From Collinsella aerofaciens (GTDB lineage: Bacteria; Actinomycetota; Coriobacteriia; Coriobacteriales; Coriobacteriaceae), in contig NZ_CAAKNY010000045.1 of assembly GCF_901212495.1 (NCBI RefSeq), forward strand, positions 8-17,842: DNA of 17,835 bases, written 5' to 3'. The notes below the pieces were generated by a model that made no database searches, was not told where the DNA came from, and was given only the letters and a program-made list of their open reading frames with translations. Shown piece by piece: positions 1 through 9,064 of the stretch. Within the stretch, counting starts at the first letter, position 1; the number at the start of each line of letters is the position of its first letter. A program made the position numbers and the translations under genes.

Positions 1-35
1 GCGCGGGCACTTGGCTCACGCGGGATGATGGCGTC

Positions 36-995
36 TTATTTATCCTGCTCCAGAAGATCGGACGGTGTGCGGTCGGGCTTGCCACCGCGGAAGATCTCGC
101 GGCCGTGAAGGCGATGCTCCAGATCGCGTTCGGCCTTTTCTTCCGTGATCTTGGTCTGGCTTACCGCCGGGTCCTCAATCAGCGACGACACCGAGTTCAC
201 CTGCTTTTGGATGCGCTCGGCAATCGTGTCGTCCATGCTCACGATACGCATCTTCCAGTCGATGCTCGTGGCATTTGACGAGCTCTTGGTCCACACGAAC
301 GTCAGAATGGCGCTCTGATGGCCCTGCGCGGGAAACATGCCAAAGAAAGAGTCGTGCTGGATCTTGCTGTCCTCGTCGATATAGGCGTGCACGTTATACA
401 CCACGCGGTCGATCTTATCGTTGAGCAACGCGTTGGTCGCAAGCGCCGCAGCCTGAATCTGCCCGTTGGACAGCAGCTCGAGCTCGTTGGCAGAAGACGT
501 GTCCAGCACCGTCACCTCTACCGTGCCCGTACGCTCATCGGCCTCATCGACGGTAAAGTCGAGCGGGAACTGCGTAAAGCCGTTACCCCACTCAAGGCCG
601 CCCTTCAGTGCCGTGGAAACGGTATCGACCGAAACGCTCTCGGACAGGTTGGCAGTGTTCAAGCGGCGCATCACGCCGTAGCCGATCTGCATGCCCACGA
701 TCAGTACCAGGATGCCAATGACCACGGCCATGGCGGTCTTCGTAATGGTATGGCTCACCTGCGAGCCCGAAGGGTCGTCCTCGGACAGCGGGTCGATCTG
801 CTTTGTCTGGCTTGCGCGATCTTCGCTGCGAAGCTGCGCCAGCGCCGCCTTGTCGCCGCGCTTGGTCGCAGCCTCTTTTTCGCGCATGCGCTCGGTGCGC
901 TTTTTGGCAAGCGTCGGATCCAAAACGCCGGATGCGTCGATCTCGGAGAATAACTCCGTCACTTCTTCCGGAGTCAAAGGGTTCTTCTCAGCCAT
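36..995 (-). CDS. Hypothetical single-pass membrane protein
   Basis: A 319-residue protein of unrecognised family. Residues 1-80 are hydrophilic, charged and probably cytoplasmic (rich in K, R, E and D). One clear membrane segment spans about 88-109 (VVIGILVLIVGMQIGYGVM), followed by about 210 residues that are probably extracytoplasmic. The outer part has alternating hydrophobic/polar stretches consistent with a beta-rich fold, and the C-terminus is charged. There is no signal-peptidase site, so the helix is best read as an anchor. The start is supported by AGGAAG just upstream of the ATG. The gene begins 19 bases after the stop of the ABC transporter, so the two are probably co-transcribed, and an accessory role for the exporter is possible. 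That role is inference only; I see no catalytic motif. Confidence 0.85.
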   Translation of the reverse strand: MAEKNPLTPEEVTELFSEIDASGVLDPTLAKKRTERMREKEAATKRGDKAALAQLRSEDRASQTKQIDPLSEDDPSGSQVSHTITKTAMAVVIGILVLIVGMQIGYGVMRRLNTANLSESVSVDTVSTALKGGLEWGNGFTQFPLDFTVDEADERTGTVEVTVLDTSSANELELLSNGQIQAAALATNALLNDKIDRVVYNVHAYIDEDSKIQHDSFFGMFPAQGHQSAILTFVWTKSSSNATSIDWKMRIVSMDDTIAERIQKQVNSVSSLIEDPAVSQTKITEEKAERDLEHRLHGREIFRGGKPDRTPSDLLEQDK

Positions 996-1014
996 ATACT
1001 TCCTGTCATATCAA

Positions 1015-2784
1015 TCAGTCGAGCTCGTGCGCACGCGCACCTTCGAACTGCATTCGATAGTAACGGGCATAGGTGCCGCCACGGGCGAGAAGCTGCTCGT
1101 GCGTACCACGTTCCACAACGCGACCATGCTCGACGGTCGCAATCTCGTCGGCATGTTTAATGGTCGAGAGACGGTGGGCGATGATGATCGTGGTGCGACC
1201 GCGCGCTAGGCGCTCGAGCGACTCCTGCACCGCTTCCTCGCTCTCGTTATCCAAGGCGCTCGTCGCCTCGTCCAGGATCAGGATCTTGGGGTTCTTGAGA
1301 AACACGCGCGCGATGGCTACGCGTTGCTTCTGGCCACCCGAAAGACGGCTGCCGCGCTCGCCCACGACCGTGTCGTAGCCCTGCGGCAGCGACTCGATGA
1401 AGGCATCGATATTGGCACGGCGGGCGGCCTCGGCGACCTCTCCTGCCGTGGCGCCCGGCTTGCCGTAGGCGATGTTCTCGCCAATCGTACCGTCAAACAG
1501 GTAGACATCCTGCTGCACGAGGCCAATAGCGCGGCGCAGACTCTGTTGCGTCACGTCGCGCACGTCCTGGCCGTCGATGCTAATGGATCCGGAAACCACG
1601 TCGTAAAAGCGCGGCAGCAGCGAACACGTTGTGGACTTGCCACCGCCCGAGGGGCCAACCAGGGCAATGGTCCGTCCGGGCTTGATGGACAGATCCATAT
1701 GGTCGATCACGGGACGAGCCTCTTCGCCGCTGCTCAGCTCAACATCCTCGTAGCTAAAGCACACGTCGCGATATTCAACCGCGCCAGCCGTCACCTGCAG
1801 GTCCGTGGCATCCGGCTTGTCCTGGATATCCGGGGCGGTCGAAAGCACCTCGTCCATGCGCTTAAAGCCGGCAATGGCCTTCTGATACGTCTCAGCTGAG
1901 TTCACAAGCGTCTCGAGCGGGGTGCAGAACAGTGAAATGTAGAGCGCGAAGGTCGCCATATCGACCGCCTGCAGCTGTCCCCGGGCCACCAGCCAACCGC
2001 CGAGCAGCACCACGATCACGTACAACACGCCCGAGAGCAGGCCATACGTCGCAGTGTAGACGCCCATGGCGTGATACATATTCTCCTTGGACGAAAGATA
2101 GCGGTCGTTAGAGGCACGGAACTTGAAGCGCTCAGCTTCCTCGTTCGCAAAACTCTTGACTACGCGCATGCCTGCCAGCGAATCCTGCAGCTGAGCATTA
2201 ATACCACTGATCTTTTTGCGGTTGTCGCTAAAGACCTCGCGCATGCGCATGTTCTGCCATAACATGATGACCGCAAACGCCGCCGTCACCACGGCCATGG
2301 CAAGCGCCAGCGCCGGGGCAATAGCAAAGAGGATCACAAACGAGCCGACGATCTCGATGCCGCAGATGATAATCCACTCGGGCACGTGGTGGGCCGCCTC
2401 GCAGATATCGAACAGGTCGTTGACCACGCGGCTCATCATGTCACCCGAGCTGTTGCGATCGAAGTACGCAAAGCCAAAACGCTCGTACTGATCGAACAGG
2501 TCCTCGCGCATCTTGGACTCCATGCGCGCGCCCATTACGTGGCCCCAGTAACTCACAAAGTAGCGACAGGCGCAACGGATGGCATACATCAGTACCAGGC
2601 CAACCGCGATTATACCGAGCGCCTGCATAATAGCAGCCTGACCCTGGGTAAAGAGCCCGCCGGTCAGATTGCGCAGAATAATGGGAAACGCCAGGTCAAT
2701 GGCGGCAAGCACCAGAGCGCAAACAGTATCGGCAACAAAAAGCCCCATCTGGGGCTTGTAATAAGACAAAAACCTTCTAAACAT
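1015..2784 (-). CDS. ABC exporter half-transporter (TMD-NBD fusion)
   Basis: A 589-residue MsbA/MdlB-type ABC transporter subunit, expected to work as a homo- or heterodimer in the cytoplasmic membrane using ATP. Residues 1-310 hold about six membrane helices (for example about 15-40, 55-72, 138-175 and 250-268). Residues 335-580 are the nucleotide-binding domain, with Walker A GPSGGGKST (377-385), Q-loop QQD (424-426), signature LSGGQKQR (481-488), Walker B ILILDE (501-506) and the AHR switch histidine (about 536-538). All catalytic motifs are intact. The reading frame runs 27 codons further upstream, but the ATG chosen here is preceded by GAGGA at good spacing and begins MFRRFLSYYKPQ, a typical start for this family. 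No partner half-transporter lies next to it, which favours a homodimer. The substrate cannot be told from sequence (multidrug, lipid or peptide are all possible). Confidence 0.95.
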   Translation of the reverse strand: MFRRFLSYYKPQMGLFVADTVCALVLAAIDLAFPIILRNLTGGLFTQGQAAIMQALGIIAVGLVLMYAIRCACRYFVSYWGHVMGARMESKMREDLFDQYERFGFAYFDRNSSGDMMSRVVNDLFDICEAAHHVPEWIIICGIEIVGSFVILFAIAPALALAMAVVTAAFAVIMLWQNMRMREVFSDNRKKISGINAQLQDSLAGMRVVKSFANEEAERFKFRASNDRYLSSKENMYHAMGVYTATYGLLSGVLYVIVVLLGGWLVARGQLQAVDMATFALYISLFCTPLETLVNSAETYQKAIAGFKRMDEVLSTAPDIQDKPDATDLQVTAGAVEYRDVCFSYEDVELSSGEEARPVIDHMDLSIKPGRTIALVGPSGGGKSTTCSLLPRFYDVVSGSISIDGQDVRDVTQQSLRRAIGLVQQDVYLFDGTIGENIAYGKPGATAGEVAEAARRANIDAFIESLPQGYDTVVGERGSRLSGGQKQRVAIARVFLKNPKILILDEATSALDNESEEAVQESLERLARGRTTIIIAHRLSTIKHADEIATVEHGRVVERGTHEQLLARGGTYARYYRMQFEGARAHELD

Positions 2785-2893
2785 GCAGTCCTCGGGGGGT
2801 AAATAAGTAGCGTGAGAAATCCGGTTGAACCGTTCGGGCTGAAAACAAAGCGTCCCAACAAGCATAAAGCCGATGTTCTGGCAGCGTCAGCGA

Positions 2894-2991
2894 AAACGTC
2901 CCTAAGCGAGCAAGGTGCCTTGAAAGAGGAGCGACGCGTACTTCGGTACGCGAGCGACGATTGAAAGGCAGATTGCTGCTTAGGGGCGTTT
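2894..2991. repeat. Large imperfect palindrome with TTCG apical loop
   Basis: The plus strand folds into one long hairpin: a 14-bp basal stem with one G-T pair (2894-2907 with 2978-2991), a 5-bp stem (2909-2913 with 2973-2977), a 2x2 mismatch, a 6-bp stem (2916-2921 with 2965-2970), a large internal loop, and an apical GCGTAC-TTCG-GTACGC stem-loop (2936-2951). The internal loop carries GAGCGAC on both sides (2929-2935 and 2952-2958). TTGAAAG also occurs on both sides. There is no T-tract, so it is not an ordinary terminator. It may be a dispersed palindromic repeat or a structured RNA in the leader of the ABC gene. Confidence 0.7.
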
Positions 2992-3004
2992 GCAGCGTCG
3001 ACTC

Positions 3005-3032
3005 GTTACGCGGTTTGGTAAAACCGCGTAAC
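3005..3032. repeat. Perfect 12-bp stem hairpin abutting the Nudix stop codon
   Basis: GTTACGCGGTTT (3005-3016) is fully complementary to 3021-3032, with a 4-base loop. On the minus strand it begins directly after the TAG stop of the Nudix gene. No T-run follows on either side, so canonical Rho-independent termination is not shown. It could be a 3'-end stabiliser, a transcription pause site or a repeat-family member. Confidence 0.7.
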
Positions 3033-3728
3033 CTAGAGCTCAGAACCACCCAAGCGGTGCGCGATGCTATCGCAAGCCAAGGCGCCCACGACGGTCTTGG
3101 CGTCTTCGATCTTGCCGTCGAGCACGGCGTCGATCAGCTCGTGCAGCGGCACGAGGTCCACGTTGACGAACTCGTCGTCATCGGGGTTGGGTGCATCGAA
3201 CTCGAGCTTGGTGGCCAGGTAGATGTGAATAATCTCGTCACAGAAGCCGCAGGTCGTGACGATCGATGTCAAAAAGCGAATGCGACCGGCCCTAAAGCCC
3301 GTCTCCTCGTGCAGCTCACGCTTGGCGCAATCGAGCGGATCCTCGCCCGGATCGAGCTTACCGGCGGGAATCTCGACCGTCACGCGGTCGATGGCGGTGC
3401 GATACTGACGCACCAGCACGATCTTGCCGCTCTCGGTAAGCGCCACGACGGCCGCCGCGCCCGGATGTCGAATCACATCGCGGGCGCTGCGGTGACCGTT
3501 GGGCAGCTCAACCTCAAGACGGTGGACGTCGAGGATCTTGCCCTTCCAGGCGCACTCCTCCGAAAGAATCTTCTCGTGCAACTCGGCATCGTGCGGGTCG
3601 TCATCGCCCAGCACCAGCATCGGCTCGTCGACAACCTCACCACCCGGCTCGTCCTCGGCGTGTCCGTACGCGCGGCTATCTTCCTCGACGATCTGCGCGT
3701 CCACGAGCTCTTCGTTCTTCTCGTCCAT
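3033..3728 (-). CDS. Nudix hydrolase, ADP-ribose pyrophosphatase-like
   Basis: A 231-residue Nudix family protein. A complete Nudix box, GX5EX7REUXEEXGU, is visible at about residues 123-145 (GKLDPGE...RELHEETGF), giving the metal-binding glutamates. The upstream beta region (VVALTESGKIVLVRQYR...VEIPAGKL) is typical of the ADP-ribose/nucleotide-sugar pyrophosphatase branch, which cleaves ADP-ribose to AMP and ribose-5-phosphate. The first ~50 residues are an acidic extension not needed for the fold. An ATG three codons earlier (3737) is possible, but the GAGAGGG Shine-Dalgarno abuts it with no spacing, whereas it sits 9 bases before the ATG chosen here. It lies 12-21 bases after purD and is probably in the same transcript. 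Exact substrate unknown. Confidence 0.93.
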   Translation of the reverse strand: MDEKNEELVDAQIVEEDSRAYGHAEDEPGGEVVDEPMLVLGDDDPHDAELHEKILSEECAWKGKILDVHRLEVELPNGHRSARDVIRHPGAAAVVALTESGKIVLVRQYRTAIDRVTVEIPAGKLDPGEDPLDCAKRELHEETGFRAGRIRFLTSIVTTCGFCDEIIHIYLATKLEFDAPNPDDDEFVNVDLVPLHELIDAVLDGKIEDAKTVVGALACDSIAHRLGGSEL

Positions 3729-3749
3729 CCGTCTCATCCCTCTCGGACT

Positions 3750-5054
3750 TTAGGCATCCCAGGCGTCGCGGCCACGCAGCGCGCGCAGACCGATGTCATG
3801 ACGCAGGGTCTTGCCCTCAAAATCAATCTTCTCGCAGGCCTCGTAGGCAAGGTTGCGAGCGTTCTCGAACGTGTCGCCCAGCGCGGTCACGGCAAGCACT
3901 CGGCCACCGTTGGTCACGAGCTGACCGTCCACCACGGCGGTGCCGGCATGGTACACGGTCACGTTCTCCATGGCCTCGGCGTCGGCGATGCCGGTGATGA
4001 CTTTGCCCTTCTCGTAGCTGCCGGGGTAGCCCGCGCTCGTCAGGACAACAGCCACGGCCCACTCGTCACGCCAATCGAGCTCAATCTGATCAAGCTCGCA
4101 GTTGGCGCAGGCGAGCATAACCTCGACCAGGTCGTTCTTGAGGCGCGGCAGCACGACCTGCGTCTCGGGGTCGCCAAAGCGGGCGTTGAACTCCAGCACC
4201 TTGGGGCCGGCGGGGGTGAGCATAAAGCCGCCGTACAGGCAGCCACGGTAGTCGATGCCCTCGGCAGCGAGCTCGGCCACGGTCTGCTCCATGACCGCCA
4301 CCATGGTGGCGTGCTCCTCGTCGGTCACGATGGGCACCGGGCTGTAGACGCCCATGCCGCCGGTGTTGGGGCCAAGGTCGCCCTCGAGCGCACGCTTGTG
4401 ATCCTGCGAGGTGGCCATGGGACGCACGGTCTTGCCGTCGGTAAAGGCCAGCAGCGAGCACTCGGGGCCGGTCAGCATCTCCTCGATGACCACGGTATTG
4501 CCGGCATCACCAAAGGTGCCGCCAAAGCACTCGCGCACGGCCTCCTCGGCCTGCGAAAGCTCAGTCGCCACGATAACGCCCTTGCCGGCGGCCAGGCCGT
4601 CAGCCTTCACGACCAGCGGGGCACCCTGCTCGCGCACATAGGCAAGAGCCGAAGCCTCGTCAGTAAACGAGCCGTAGGCGGCCGTCGGGATGCCGGCGCG
4701 CTCCATGAGCTGCTTGGAGAACAGCTTAGAGCCCTCCATCTGGGCACCCTCGGCACCCGGGCCAAAGCACGGGATACCCGCCGCGCGGACGGCATCGGCC
4801 ACGCCCGCCACGAGCGGAGCCTCGGGGCCAATCACCACGAGTCCGCATCCGTGGCTCTGGGCAAACGCCGCCACGGCCGCAGGATCGCAGTCGTCGAGAA
4901 CCACGTTCTCGCCGCAGCTCGCGGTGCCGCCGTTACCCGGCGCGATGTAGAGCTTGCCGGCGCGCGGTGATGCTGCGAGCTTGGCTGCCAGAGCATGCTC
5001 GCGGCCGCCGCTGCCCAACAACAGGATGTCGATGGTTTGAGTGTCCGCCTTCAA
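3750..5054 (-). CDS. purD: Phosphoribosylamine--glycine ligase (GAR synthetase)
   Basis: Catalyses ATP-dependent joining of glycine to 5-phosphoribosylamine, the second step of de novo purine synthesis, in the cytoplasm. The 434 residues match the usual family length. Visible hallmarks: N-terminal GSGGREHA (14-21), ATP-grasp segment [10 protein letters not shown] (150-159), NTGGMG (230-235) and the family signature RFGDPETQ (292-299). The frame is open upstream to an ATG at 5087, but GAGGAGG sits 5 bases before a TTG codon at 5054, and the protein then starts (M)[20 protein letters not shown], as expected for PurD. TTG initiation is therefore preferred. It sits between purA and a Nudix gene. 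The other purine genes are not in the window, so the pathway is scattered here. Confidence 0.96.
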   Translation of the reverse strand: MKADTQTIDILLLGSGGREHALAAKLAASPRAGKLYIAPGNGGTASCGENVVLDDCDPAAVAAFAQSHGCGLVVIGPEAPLVAGVADAVRAAGIPCFGPGAEGAQMEGSKLFSKQLMERAGIPTAAYGSFTDEASALAYVREQGAPLVVKADGLAAGKGVIVATELSQAEEAVRECFGGTFGDAGNTVVIEEMLTGPECSLLAFTDGKTVRPMATSQDHKRALEGDLGPNTGGMGVYSPVPIVTDEEHATMVAVMEQTVAELAAEGIDYRGCLYGGFMLTPAGPKVLEFNARFGDPETQVVLPRLKNDLVEVMLACANCELDQIELDWRDEWAVAVVLTSAGYPGSYEKGKVITGIADAEAMENVTVYHAGTAVVDGQLVTNGGRVLAVTALGDTFENARNLAYEACEKIDFEGKTLRHDIGLRALRGRDAWDA

Positions 5055-5058
5055 GGGT

Positions 5059-5065
5059 GCCTCCT
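5059..5065 (-). promoter_or_regulatory. Shine-Dalgarno fixing the TTG start of purD
   Basis: GAGGAGG on the minus strand, followed by 5 bases and then TTG. The longer ATG-initiated frame (5087) would place this site inside the coding region and has no comparable ribosome-binding site of its own. Confidence 0.8.
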
Positions 5066-5077
5066 CTATGGATGAAC

Positions 5078-5098
5078 GGCCCGCCAACCAAGCGGGCC
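5078..5098. repeat. Short GC-rich hairpin in the purD leader
   Basis: GGCCCGC (5078-5084) pairs perfectly with GCGGGCC (5092-5098) across a 7-base loop, 13 bases upstream of the purD Shine-Dalgarno. No T-tract follows on the minus strand. It could attenuate or pause transcription entering purD; this is inference. Confidence 0.5.
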
Positions 5099-5110
5099 CA
5101 TTACAAGCAA

Positions 5111-5152
5111 ATATACCCCTCAGCCGCCCATCCGGGCTGCGAAGGGGTATAT
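5111..5152 (-). terminator. Stem-loop after purA (probable terminator or attenuator)
   Basis: ATATACCCCT (5111-5120) pairs with 5143-5152, stacked on CAGCC/GGCTG (5121-5125 with 5135-5139) with a 3-base bulge. It lies 22 bases after the purA stop. On the minus strand it is followed by a weak T-rich stretch (TTTGCTTG) rather than a clean T-run, so termination may be partial and purD could still receive read-through. Confidence 0.55.
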
Positions 5153-5174
5153 CGCAATAACCAAATAGTGCCGA

Positions 5175-6470
<1,296 letters not shown>

Positions 6471-6487
6471 TTACATTCATGGACTGT

Positions 6488-6510
6488 CTACGCGCCACGC
6501 TGGCACGTAG
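6488..6510. repeat. Hairpin in the purA leader
   Basis: CTACGCGCCA (6488-6497) and TGGCACGTAG (6501-6510) form a 10-bp stem with one mismatch and a 3-base loop. It lies between the probable -10 box and the purA start, so it would be in the 5' leader. No T-tract; a regulatory role is unproven. Confidence 0.5.
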
Positions 6511-6527
6511 AAGCACAAAACATTCCC

Positions 6528-6533
6528 AGTATA
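6528..6533 (-). promoter_or_regulatory. Candidate -10 box for purA
   Basis: TATACT on the minus strand, about 66 bases before the purA ATG. The hexamer is close to the sigma-A consensus, but there is no convincing -35 at 16-18 bases upstream, so the call is tentative. Confidence 0.4.
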
Positions 6534-6554
6534 CCCGTGCAACGGGCGCCTGTC

Positions 6555-7946
6555 CTACTCCTCGGTATGCGCCCCATCAAGCTCATAGAACTTGGTGGAT
6601 GCCGGCAGGAACATCAGGTCGACGTCACCGATCGGGCCCGAACGGTTCTTGGCCACAACGATACGCGTGACGCCCTCGTCGGGTCGATCGTCACGAGAGG
6701 CTTCGGCCTCATCGGCGGAGCGGTCCAAGAACATAACGATGTCGGCGTCCTGCTCGATGGAGCCCGATTCACGCAGGTCGGACAGCTGCGGGCGCTTGCC
6801 GGTACGGGACTCGACCTGACGCGACAGCTGCGACAGCGCGATCAGCGGAATCTTGAGCTCCTTGGCCATGATCTTCAGACCACGCGACATCTCGGAGACC
6901 TCGACGGTACGGCTCTCGGAGCGACGTCCCGGCGGAGGGCTCACCAGCTGCAGGTAGTCCAGGATGATGATGGCCTTTTCCTTGTTGTGGAGCATGCGGC
7001 GGCTCTTGGCGCGGATCTCGGTCACCGTAGTGCCGGGCGTATCGTCAATCAGGATATCGAGCTTGGACAAAGTCTGCGTGGCCTCGTTGATATTGGCCCA
7101 CTGCTCGGGGCTAATGCGCCCCGTACGGAAATCGCTGATCGAGATCATGGCGTAGGCGCAAATCAGGCGCTGGGCAATTTCCTTGCCCGACATCTCCAGC
7201 GAATAGAATCCGACGGTATAGCCCGCAGCGGCGGCATTCAGTGCCAGGTTCAGAGCGAACGACGTCTTACCCACGGCAGGGCGGGCGCCGATAATGATGA
7301 GCTGGCCCTCGCGAAAGCCCATGAGCATACGGTCGAGTGACGGAAAGCCGGTGGGCACGCCCGCCGCCTGTCCACCGGCCTGGCACACTTCCTCGGCCTC
7401 GTTATAGGCCTCGACCATAAACTCGGTCAGCGTCTTGTAGCTCGACTTGACCTCGCGTGCCGTGACCTTGAGCAGCTTGCTCTCGGCCAGCTCCACGACC
7501 TCTTTGGTGTCGGTAGGGGCGTTATAGGCCAGCGCGTTGATCTCGTTGGTGGCGCCGATCAGCTCACGCAGCATCGAATCGCGGCGAACGATGGCGGCAT
7601 GGTGCTGCCAGTTCACGAGCGACAGGGTCTGACCCATCAGCTCCAAAATGTAGGCCTCGCCGCCCACGGCATCAAGCTTGTTGATGCTGCGCAGGTAATC
7701 GATCAGCGAGATAGAGTCGATGGGAATGCGGCTGTTGTACATATCGACCATCGCGGTGTAGATGGTCTTATGAATGGGCCGGTAGAAGTCATCGGGCTGC
7801 AGCTCGACCTGGGCCTCCTCGACCACCTCGGGCGATAGCAGCATAGCGGCCAGTACGTTGGCCTCTGCATCTTGGTTTTGGGGAAGACCCAACTTGGAGC
7901 CACGGTCCTCGACCGTCAGCCCCGTCTCCCTATCGTCGTATGCCAT
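6555..7946 (-). CDS. dnaB: Replicative DNA helicase DnaB
   Basis: The hexameric 5'-3' helicase that unwinds DNA ahead of the replisome. 463 residues, normal length, with no intein visible. The N-terminal helical domain (about 18-120; NQDAEANVLAAMLL...) binds primase. The RecA-like motor follows, with Walker A GARPAVGKTS (220-229), the Walker B region IIILDYLQL, and the conserved LSQLSRQVE...RPQLSDLRESGSIEQDAD block. Three in-frame ATGs lie within five codons. The third is chosen because GAGG sits 6 bases before it, giving MAYDDRETGLTVEDRG. It lies downstream of the rpsF-ssb-rpsR-rplI block, a common arrangement, but behind a terminator, so it probably has its own promoter in the 224-bp gap. 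Confidence 0.98.
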   Translation of the reverse strand: MAYDDRETGLTVEDRGSKLGLPQNQDAEANVLAAMLLSPEVVEEAQVELQPDDFYRPIHKTIYTAMVDMYNSRIPIDSISLIDYLRSINKLDAVGGEAYILELMGQTLSLVNWQHHAAIVRRDSMLRELIGATNEINALAYNAPTDTKEVVELAESKLLKVTAREVKSSYKTLTEFMVEAYNEAEEVCQAGGQAAGVPTGFPSLDRMLMGFREGQLIIIGARPAVGKTSFALNLALNAAAAGYTVGFYSLEMSGKEIAQRLICAYAMISISDFRTGRISPEQWANINEATQTLSKLDILIDDTPGTTVTEIRAKSRRMLHNKEKAIIILDYLQLVSPPPGRRSESRTVEVSEMSRGLKIMAKELKIPLIALSQLSRQVESRTGKRPQLSDLRESGSIEQDADIVMFLDRSADEAEASRDDRPDEGVTRIVVAKNRSGPIGDVDLMFLPASTKFYELDGAHTEE

Positions 7947-7994
7947 GAGCATCCTCATTCATATCGCTTGCGAGCATCCATGGTATCAGCCACG

Positions 7995-8063
7995 GTCCCA
8001 AAACGGGCCGCGCTCCGGCAATCATCACCGAACGAAACGGATGAACGGTCCCGCATTTGGGAC
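7995..8063. repeat. Inverted repeat pair in the dnaB leader
   Basis: GTCCCAAA (7995-8002) and TTTGGGAC (8056-8063) are perfect complements 53 bases apart. Each arm can instead form a local hairpin: on the minus strand GTCCC with GGGAC at about 8048-8063, and CGGCCC with GGGACCG nearby. Mutually exclusive pairings of this sort could regulate dnaB, but could also be chance. Confidence 0.35.
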
Positions 8064-8103
8064 TTCACCGCAACGCCTGCCATGGCGCTCGCTGAGCGTA
8101 GAA

Positions 8104-8138
8104 AACAAAAGGGCGCCCTGGTCTCCCAGAGCGCCCTT
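8104..8138 (-). terminator. Rho-independent terminator of the rpsF-rplI operon
   Basis: On the minus strand AAGGGCGC, a T-G wobble pair, CTGG, a GAGA tetraloop, CCAG and GCGCCCTT form an uninterrupted stem of about 13 bp, followed by TTGTTTTC. It lies 33 bases after the rplI stop and is the best terminator in the left half of the window. Confidence 0.9.
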
Positions 8139-8170
8139 CTTAGAACAAGATTGTTGCGTTGCAGCAAATG

Positions 8171-8710
8171 CTACTCGGCAGCAGCCTCAGTCTCGACCTC
8201 GGCGGTCTCGGCCTCGGCGACCTCAGTGGCCTCCTCAGCCTCAGCCTCGGCAGCGAGGTCCTCGGCGGTAACGCCAACGAGAACGACAACCTCGGCCTTG
8301 ATCTCGCGGTACAGCGAGATGGCAACGGTGTGGGCACCGGCAACCTTGATGGGCTTACCGAGCTCGACGCGCTTGCGGTCGATGTCCATACCGAGCTGAG
8401 CCTTGATGGCGTCAGCGATCATAGCGGCGGTAACGGAGCCAAAGAGGATGCCCTCGTCGCCGACCTTGACGTCAACGGTGACCGTCTTGCCCTCGAAGGC
8501 AGCCTTGGTCTCGTTGGCGGTAGCCAGACGGACGGCCTCGCGCTTGGCGATGTTGTTGCGACGCTCGTCAAGCTGCTTGAGGTTGCCCTTGGTGGCGGCA
8601 ACAGCGAGCTTCTTGGGGAACAGGAAGTTCTCAGCGTAACCCTGAGCGACCTCTACGACGTCACCCTCGCCGCCCTTGCCCTTGATCTCATCGAGAAGAA
8701 TAACCTTCAT
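8171..8710 (-). CDS. rplI: 50S ribosomal protein L9
   Basis: A 23S rRNA-binding protein of the large subunit. The N-terminal domain begins MKVILLDEIKGKGGEGDVVEVAQGYAENFLFPKKLAV, an unmistakable L9 signature, followed by the long connecting helix (about 45-75) and a C-terminal domain to about residue 150. At 179 residues it is longer than the usual ~150. The extra C-terminus (about 152-179) is almost only Glu, Ala, Thr and Val and is probably disordered. The start ATG follows AAGGGAG. Last gene of the operon, 15 bases after rpsR. Confidence 0.97.
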   Translation of the reverse strand: MKVILLDEIKGKGGEGDVVEVAQGYAENFLFPKKLAVAATKGNLKQLDERRNNIAKREAVRLATANETKAAFEGKTVTVDVKVGDEGILFGSVTAAMIADAIKAQLGMDIDRKRVELGKPIKVAGAHTVAISLYREIKAEVVVLVGVTAEDLAAEAEAEEATEVAEAETAEVETEAAAE

Positions 8711-8725
8711 GATGCGTCTCCCTTC

Positions 8726-8992
8726 TTAGCCGCGGTCGCGGTTGCCACGAGAGGAAACCACGGGGACGGTGTACGGCAGGAGAGCCATCTCGCGGGCGCG
8801 CTTGATGGCGTTGGCGATGTCATGCTGATGCTGCGTGCAAGCGCCAGTGACGCGACGGGGCTTGATCTTGCCACGGTCGGTCATGTACTTACGGAGAAGC
8901 TGAGTGTCCTTATAGTCGATGAACTCAGTGTTCTCCTTGCAGAACTGGCAGTACTTACGACGCGGCTGACGTGCAGAAAAATCATTAGCCAT
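8726..8992 (-). CDS. rpsR: 30S ribosomal protein S18 (zinc-ribbon C+ form)
   Basis: An 88-residue small-subunit protein that pairs with S6 on the central domain of 16S rRNA. The conserved core is [19 protein letters not shown]...RRVTG, followed by the R-rich helix [14 protein letters not shown]. Cys15, Cys18, Cys52 and His55/His57 (YCQFC...CTQHQH) fit the metal-binding C+ version of S18. The frame extends 17 codons upstream, but [18 protein letters not shown] is the expected N-terminus, with AAAGG upstream. It follows ssb by 72 bases. Confidence 0.96.
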   Translation of the reverse strand: MANDFSARQPRRKYCQFCKENTEFIDYKDTQLLRKYMTDRGKIKPRRVTGACTQHQHDIANAIKRAREMALLPYTVPVVSSRGNRDRG

Positions 8993-9064
8993 GTCAAAAT
9001 ACCTTTCGTTTGGCAACTTCGGAGAACCGAAGCCGCCTCTCACTCAAAAATAGGTGAACAGCCC

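Noticed and set aside
2961..4970. 669-codon plus-strand open frame across the Nudix gene and purD
   Set aside because: Antisense shadow of two well-identified genes. Its protein is low-complexity and His/Val/Gly-rich, as expected from reading GC-rich codons backwards.
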